Source: Ruminococcaceae bacterium UBA5579 (GTDB lineage Bacteria > Bacillota > Clostridia > Oscillospirales > Ruminococcaceae). Taken from it: a stretch of DNA of 11,049 nucleotides. The stretch is from NCBI GenBank assembly GCA_002425305.1, contig DILZ01000014.1, positions 1,109 to 12,157 on the forward strand, read 5' to 3'. The position numbers were made by a program, and so were the translations under genes. This document shows, piece by piece, positions 6,968-11,049 of the stretch (the stretch's first letter is position 1; each line of letters starts with the position of its first letter). A model generated the notes under the pieces. It searched no databases and had not been told where the DNA came from. It saw nothing but the letters and a program-made list of their open reading frames with translations.

Positions 6968-7001
6968 TTGACTTTATTGATTTAGTGTGATAAACTATAA
7001 T
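6968..7001 (+). promoter_or_regulatory. Candidate sigma-A-type promoter for the large gene
   Basis: TTGACT at 6968-6973 is a good -35 element. At 17 bases' spacing lies TAAACT (6991-6996), a partial -10; a perfect TATAAT follows at 6996-7001, but 22 bases from that -35. Either choice places the start of transcription only some 7-14 bases before the ATG, giving a very short leader, and use of TATAAT would cut into the ribosome binding site AGGAGGA (7002-7008). The position directly after a terminator supports a promoter here; the exact -10 is uncertain. Confidence 0.55.
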
Positions 7002-7014
7002 AGGAGGAACACAA

Positions 7015-10000
7015 ATGACAAAGCTGGACACTATTCGCGAGAGTTACGACCGCGTGGTGCAAAATCTCTTTTCTGACAAATCGGCAATCGGAGAATATCT
7101 CGGTTTTTCGGGGCGGTTCTATAAGCTGCCGTCATCGCAGACCATCGCGCTTTTCGACGACAACCCTAAGGCTGAGATGGTAGCCGACTATGAAACGTGG
7201 AAACGCTTCGGACGCACCGTGAAGCCGAACGGCTGGGCAACCGATGTGATTGCGGACGGAAAAATAAAGCGGCTTTTCGATATTTCTATGACACGGGGCG
7301 AAAAAGTTCCGTATCAGTGGACGCTCGATAAAAAAACGGCGGAAAAATTTGTCGCCGGGCTATCTATGTCGGAAAACCGCGAATTTACGGGAATGGCTGT
7401 TTGTATAGATTATCTTGCGGCAAATGCCGTAAACATACGGATCAGCGAAGTCCTTGACGGGCTTGGCGTATACGAAAATGACGCGGAAAAATTTAAGCGG
7501 TCGTTTTCATCGATGGTACGTCGCGTAGTGGCGGCTCGGTGCGAATGGAACAGCGATTTTACCTATAATTCCGACGAATTGGATCTGTCCGCGGCGGATA
7601 TGCTGCGTGATCGGGGTGAGCTTGAAACGCTGCTCGAACAGGTGCAGATAACCGCGAAAGACGTATTGAGATTGATGGAGAATTCCATTAACAGAATTAT
7701 TTTTGAAAGGAGTATTGAAAATGGAAGAGTTGAGAGAACTGACGGAGCAAGAACAGGCGGAGTTGAGAGTACAGGTGCGGCGGATATGGTGCGAGGAGGA
7801 GAAGCAATTTCTCCCGTCGGTGAAAACACGGAAAACGCGCAGTGGGGCGCGGAGGCTGTACCTTCTGAACGAGAAGACGTTCGCGTACGAGCCGGCAACG
7901 GAGACGGGTCTGACGGTCGAGGAACAGGAACTGATGTCGCAGCCGATAAGCCGTTGGGGACGGGCGTGGCAGAAATTTATGACAGAGAATTATCCAGAGG
8001 ATCTTCCGAGACTTCAAGGGAGATATCTTTGGGAACTGATAGCGCGCAAAATCGACCGCGAGGCTTGGGAACTGTCGGAGATGACGCGGGAACAATTTCA
8101 GAAAACCAACCCTCGCCCGACAACGGGGAACGCGGCGATGTGGGAGGAACGCTTGAAGGCACTGACCGAGGAACAGATAACGGAGTGTCTGGTGAACGTG
8201 CGCAGGACGGCGCTGTAATCCCCGAACACAATACCGATGATGTTCCCGAGCTTGAGTGGAAACCTTTGCCCGAAAGCGTAGATGAAAGCACCGGAAAGCC
8301 GTCGATCTGGTCAGCTGAGATCAACTCCGAAAAATACGGCAGATACCTTTGGATAACAAGAAACGAGCGCGACACTTACGACGTCGAATATGACACGGGG
8401 CGCAGTGGCTATGGCTCTATTATGCCCATATCGTCCGACAGCGCGGGATTGCGTTCGCTGTCGTATGCAAAAGATTGGGCGCAGGATTGGGCGGAGGAAA
8501 ACGGAATTCTGCAAGTCGAAAAAATTCCCGAAATAAATAATAGTGAAACGTCGGAGGAAATTTCCCCCGACGTTTCCGATTTGGCGGCAAAAATAGCGGA
8601 ATTAAGCGATAAATTCACCGAAAAATACGACGGAGAGTACCGTAATTTTACGCTCGCGAATTTTACCTTTAAGACCGCTTTTAAAAGCCGTGCTGCGGAG
8701 TATGATCTTAACAAGTCCACTCGCGAAAATGCCGAAAAAATGCTTTCAGACGGCGATATCTCTTTCGTCCGCGATTATCTGAACGCGATCTTTAATGAAG
8801 CCTTCGAGGGGCGCATTATCGTTGACGAGGGAAAAGAGGCGGGAGAGCTTTTGTCGGAGCTTGCGCGTCTGAACGAACCGGAACAGCTGACAATATCCGG
8901 AGAAACTCCGGAAAATATTTCGAACAAATTGGATTTATCGGATATTCCCTCGGATACGGATAAATTCTACGTGAACCGCGATACCGAAAGCGTGACTTGG
9001 GCACGCTTTGAACGCGACGGTGACAAGGGCGGAGAACTTGTATACATTTATTTTTCATTTGATGAGCTTTTCGAGGCGGTTATACAAGACGATCTCCTTG
9101 AATATCTTGATAAATTTTCGCGCAAGGAAACGATAAACGCCGACAGCGACGATTTCCCCGAAAAGGCGCGGGAATTTCTCGCGGATAACGAGGATTTCAA
9201 CACAAATGACGAGAAATTCAGTGAGAAGTTGATGGCGCTTATAGAGCCGCGTTACGCAATTTATCAGCTTAAGGACGGCGATAAAACGCGCGATTACCGT
9301 TTCGCGTCGTTTGACGAGCTGAAGAACAACGGACTGTATGTTGACCGTGAAAATTACAGCCGCGTTTATCGCGCGAGAATAAAGGACGGAGAAACGCTCG
9401 AGGATATTTTCACTAAATTCAACGTTGACAGACCCGAGGATTTTCGCGGTCATTCGCTTTCAACAAGTGATATTATCGCGGTAAAGCAGAACGGAAAAGC
9501 GTTTGCTCAATATGTCGACAGCGCGGGCTTTAAGGAAATTGCGGACTTCTTTTTGTCGCGGGAGGAGCGCAAGGTTAGGCGCACTCTCACGGATAATCTG
9601 ACCTTGATCGCGGATAATCAGCTTGCAACCGATGAAATGGATACGCTCGGAGATAAGCTGTTCCGTTACGATAACGCTCCCAAATACAGCGGATCAAGCA
9701 ATTCTTGGCTGCTCGGCGGAATGACAGCGGACGAATTCGAGAGCGTTACCACGCGCTATCACAACGGCGAGGATATCCGCGCCGAGCTTGCCAAAAAAGT
9801 GTATAGCGAGCTCAATCATATTGAATTTTTTGAATTTCCGTCATCCGACGGTATCGATGATGTGGAAATTTTCGCGGCAAAAGACGAAAACGGAATTACT
9901 TTCCGCACCAAAGGCGGCTTTGAGATAACATATTCGTGGGAGCAGCTCGGCGATGCAATGATAACCGCCGCGCGTGAGGAATTTGACAGGCACGAGGAAC

Positions 10001-11049
10001 TTGACAGGCAGTACAGGGAGCAGGAGGAAAAAGCAAAGGCTGCCCAAGCTCCCTATGTGACAGTTAGCCCTTTCAGCAACGTGGATTTTGAAAAAATCGG
10101 ACTTGACATTGAAAAGCGCTACTCCATTCCTGAATTTAACGAGGCACTTGCGAACGCAGACAAACTCTACACCGCCGATGAGAATAATGCGTTCAGAGTT
10201 GATACTTTTACGGTTGTTCTGCACATCGGTGAGAAGAATTATCAGTACAGACCTATGCTTGGTGCGGAATACGGCACACTCTCGGCGATTATGGACGATA
10301 GTTCGCTTGTGAATTCAAGCAATATCCCCATTACCACGCAGGAAAAGGAACTTGTTGCCGAAATTGAACGCAATGCTCAAAAGACTAAAGTAAGTGAGAT
10401 ACTCAATAATTCTGCAACTGCGGCTGACGAGGTTGCCACCCACACGACTGACCAAAGTGATGATTTCGAGGAAATTATCGACACAGAGCTGTCCGAAAAC
10501 CTGAATAAATTTTATATCGACCGTGACCGTGACGAGATCTGTATGGTTTACTACAACCCCGACAGCACCGCGGGCGGCAGTCTCGTGTACAATTATTTTT
10601 CATTTGAACAGCTTGCCGAGGCGCTGTCCTCGGAGCGCCCGTTCGACTATATCCTCGGCGTTTGCAAAACGGAGTGGTTGGATAAGGACACGTCCGTTTT
10701 TGAGGAAAGTATGCGTGTATTCCAAAAAGACGGCGAGGACTTCAAGAACTACGGGAACGAGCTGCCAAGCGGTCTTTCCCAACTGCTCGCCGAACGAAAG
10801 GAGGCGGTCAGGCAAGGCGCGGAAATGCCGAGTGCGGGAAATGCTGCGGAAGCTGTTCCCGCTGAAAAAGAAATAAGCGATGACGATCTCTCCGCGCGGC
10901 TTGTGGAGATCACGGACAAAATTACCGAAAAGCAAGCAGCAGTGACGGAGCTATTCGCAAAACAGGAATTTTCCGAAGCCGCCAAGATTACCCGTGAGAT
11001 GTCGGAGCTGGCGCATCTGGCGGCGGAGCTAATAGAAGCGCAGGAAAAA
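7015..11049 (+). CDS. Large polyvalent ICE protein with ArdC/helicase-like N-terminus and YodL domain (3'-partial)
   Basis: The ATG has AGGAGGA six bases upstream, and the frame stays open for 1345 codons to the window edge, so the true protein is longer. Residues 1-225 resemble the N-terminal domain of giant ICE helicase/methylase proteins and of ArdC antirestriction proteins (key stretch ALFDDNPKAEMVADYETWKRFGR, residues about 44-66, then LFDISMT). Residues about 230-410 are a Gly/Asp/Glu/Arg/Thr low-complexity linker that overlaps a second gene. Residues about 430-500 form a Trp-rich unit. A YodL domain spans 747-847 (FNVDRPEDFRGHSLSTSDII, YVDSAGFKEI). Residues 649-728 and 1164-1243 are related 80-residue copies. 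A further unit lies at 1013-1095, and a coiled coil starts at 1289. In related proteins SNF2/DEAD helicase and sometimes methylase domains follow downstream; none is visible here. It probably protects or remodels incoming element DNA in the recipient, by family inference. Confidence 0.85.
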   Translation, partial: MTKLDTIRESYDRVVQNLFSDKSAIGEYLGFSGRFYKLPSSQTIALFDDNPKAEMVADYETWKRFGRTVKPNGWATDVIADGKIKRLFDISMTRGEKVPYQWTLDKKTAEKFVAGLSMSENREFTGMAVCIDYLAANAVNIRISEVLDGLGVYENDAEKFKRSFSSMVRRVVAARCEWNSDFTYNSDELDLSAADMLRDRGELETLLEQVQITAKDVLRLMENSINRIIFERSIENGRVERTDGARTGGVESTGAADMVRGGEAISPVGENTENAQWGAEAVPSEREDVRVRAGNGDGSDGRGTGTDVAADKPLGTGVAEIYDRELSRGSSETSREISLGTDSAQNRPRGLGTVGDDAGTISENQPSPDNGERGDVGGTLEGTDRGTDNGVSGERAQDGAVIPEHNTDDVPELEWKPLPESVDESTGKPSIWSAEINSEKYGRYLWITRNERDTYDVEYDTGRSGYGSIMPISSDSAGLRSLSYAKDWAQDWAEENGILQVEKIPEINNSETSEEISPDVSDLAAKIAELSDKFTEKYDGEYRNFTLANFTFKTAFKSRAAEYDLNKSTRENAEKMLSDGDISFVRDYLNAIFNEAFEGRIIVDEGKEAGELLSELARLNEPEQLTISGETPENISNKLDLSDIPSDTDKFYVNRDTESVTWARFERDGDKGGELVYIYFSFDELFEAVIQDDLLEYLDKFSRKETINADSDDFPEKAREFLADNEDFNTNDEKFSEKLMALIEPRYAIYQLKDGDKTRDYRFASFDELKNNGLYVDRENYSRVYRARIKDGETLEDIFTKFNVDRPEDFRGHSLSTSDIIAVKQNGKAFAQYVDSAGFKEIADFFLSREERKVRRTLTDNLTLIADNQLATDEMDTLGDKLFRYDNAPKYSGSSNSWLLGGMTADEFESVTTRYHNGEDIRAELAKKVYSELNHIEFFEFPSSDGIDDVEIFAAKDENGITFRTKGGFEITYSWEQLGDAMITAAREEFDRHEELDRQYREQEEKAKAAQAPYVTVSPFSNVDFEKIGLDIEKRYSIPEFNEALANADKLYTADENNAFRVDTFTVVLHIGEKNYQYRPMLGAEYGTLSAIMDDSSLVNSSNIPITTQEKELVAEIERNAQKTKVSEILNNSATAADEVATHTTDQSDDFEEIIDTELSENLNKFYIDRDRDEICMVYYNPDSTAGGSLVYNYFSFEQLAEALSSERPFDYILGVCKTEWLDKDTSVFEESMRVFQKDGEDFKNYGNELPSGLSQLLAERKEAVRQGAEMPSAGNAAEAVPAEKEISDDDLSARLVEITDKITEKQAAVTELFAKQEFSEAAKITREMSELAHLAAELIEAQEK
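7706..7712 (+). promoter_or_regulatory. Shine-Dalgarno of the nested tnpV-like gene
   Basis: AAAGGAG lies eight bases before the ATG at 7721, inside the coding sequence of the large gene. It makes ATG 7721 a better start than the TTG at 7703, which would place the start before the binding site. Confidence 0.75.
7721..8218 (+). CDS. tnpV: TnpV-like protein nested in another frame of the large gene
   Basis: This is a 165-residue protein encoded wholly within the large gene, in the +1 frame relative to it. The second half matches the small TnpV family of clostridial transposons and ICEs in pattern: WGRAWQKF, a Glu and a Pro at fixed spacing, then a conserved KIDREA block, and a late NAAMWEERLKAL segment aligning with the usual N-x-x-x-W-x-x-R. 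From the GR to the IDR the spacing matches the family without gaps, from memory. The N-terminal half (Glu/Arg-rich, ending TVEEQELMSQ) is longer than usual; TnpV proteins are mostly near 120 residues. Initiation is supported by AAAGGAG at 7706-7712. TnpV's molecular function is not well established; the name comes from Tn4451-type elements. No transposase or recombinase motif is visible in it. Confidence 0.72.
   Translation: MEELRELTEQEQAELRVQVRRIWCEEEKQFLPSVKTRKTRSGARRLYLLNEKTFAYEPATETGLTVEEQELMSQPISRWGRAWQKFMTENYPEDLPRLQGRYLWELIARKIDREAWELSEMTREQFQKTNPRPTTGNAAMWEERLKALTEEQITECLVNVRRTAL
8959..9198 (+). repeat. 80-residue protein repeat, copy A (residues 649-728 of the large protein)
   Basis: It begins DKFYVNRD and carries GGELVYIYFSFDEL and a closing EDF. 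It aligns without gaps to copy B at 10504-10743 with roughly one third identical residues by hand count. Confidence 0.8.
9253..9555 (+). other. YodL domain within the large protein (residues 747-847)
   Basis: The domain has an N-terminal Y-x-IYQL strand, RFASFDEL, NYSRVYRARI, the signature FNVDRPEDFRGHSLSTSDII, and the closing YVDSAGFKEI. This is the diagnostic pattern of the YodL family found in B. subtilis YodL and in many ICE polyvalent proteins. Its biochemical role in ICEs is not established. Confidence 0.85.
10504..10743 (+). repeat. 80-residue protein repeat, copy B (residues 1164-1243 of the large protein)
   Basis: It begins NKFYIDRD and carries GGSLVYNYFSFEQL and a closing EDF, at the same spacings as copy A. 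The nucleotide sequences have diverged, so this is an old duplication rather than a recent or assembly-derived one. Confidence 0.8.

Noticed and set aside
7703..7720. TTG at 7703 as the start of the tnpV-like gene
   Set aside because: The ribosome binding site AAAGGAG at 7706-7712 lies downstream of this TTG, and the ATG at 7721 has ideal spacing from it.
10523..10876. 117-codon + strand frame inside the large gene
   Set aside because: It has Thr/Arg/Ser-rich shadow composition and no ribosome binding site, and it overlaps the well-supported repeat copy B of the large protein.

Overview
The window looks like part of an integrative and conjugative element (ICE), or a closely related conjugative island, from a moderately GC-rich Bacillota (Clostridia, gut Oscillospiraceae/Ruminococcus type). 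The basis is strong AGGAGG-type ribosome binding sites with ATG, GTG and TTG starts, a topoisomerase III, an accessory SSB, SpoVG-like domains, small exported or membrane proteins, and the N-terminal 1345 residues of a very large polyvalent protein with a YodL domain. No relaxase, VirB4, integrase, attachment site or cargo gene is visible, so the ICE assignment is an inference from gene content. All convincing genes are on the + strand.

Region 1 (1-6884) reads as one compact operon: the C-terminal part of an exported Cys-containing protein (entering from the left edge), a two-pass membrane hairpin protein, a coiled-coil protein, topB, a membrane protein with a Ser/Asp/Glu-rich stalk, a fused protein with two SpoVG-like domains, and ssb. 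Most neighbours overlap by a few bases (GTGA, ATGA, TGATG) or are separated by 2-32 bases. The mixture suggests envelope components of the conjugation apparatus made together with proteins that process the transferred DNA (TopB, SSB).

Region 2 (6885-7014) is a 130-base control interval. It holds a 16-bp palindrome, a strong intrinsic terminator, and a candidate promoter directly in front of the next gene.

Region 3 (7015 to the right edge) is one uninterrupted reading frame of at least 1345 codons. It has an ArdC/ICE-helicase-like N-terminal domain, a low-complexity linker, several unassigned alpha/beta segments, a YodL domain, an 80-residue segment present twice, and a C-terminal coiled coil. 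The gene continues past the window.

The two most interesting items are these. First, a TnpV-like gene (7721-8218) is nested entirely inside the large gene in another frame and has its own near-perfect ribosome binding site. Second, there is a family of four copies of the palindrome GTGTCAC-NN-GTGACAC: two just before topB (inside the coding tail of the preceding gene), one just before the SpoVG-like gene, and one between ssb and its terminator. This looks like a dispersed operator or RNA element coordinating the DNA-processing genes.
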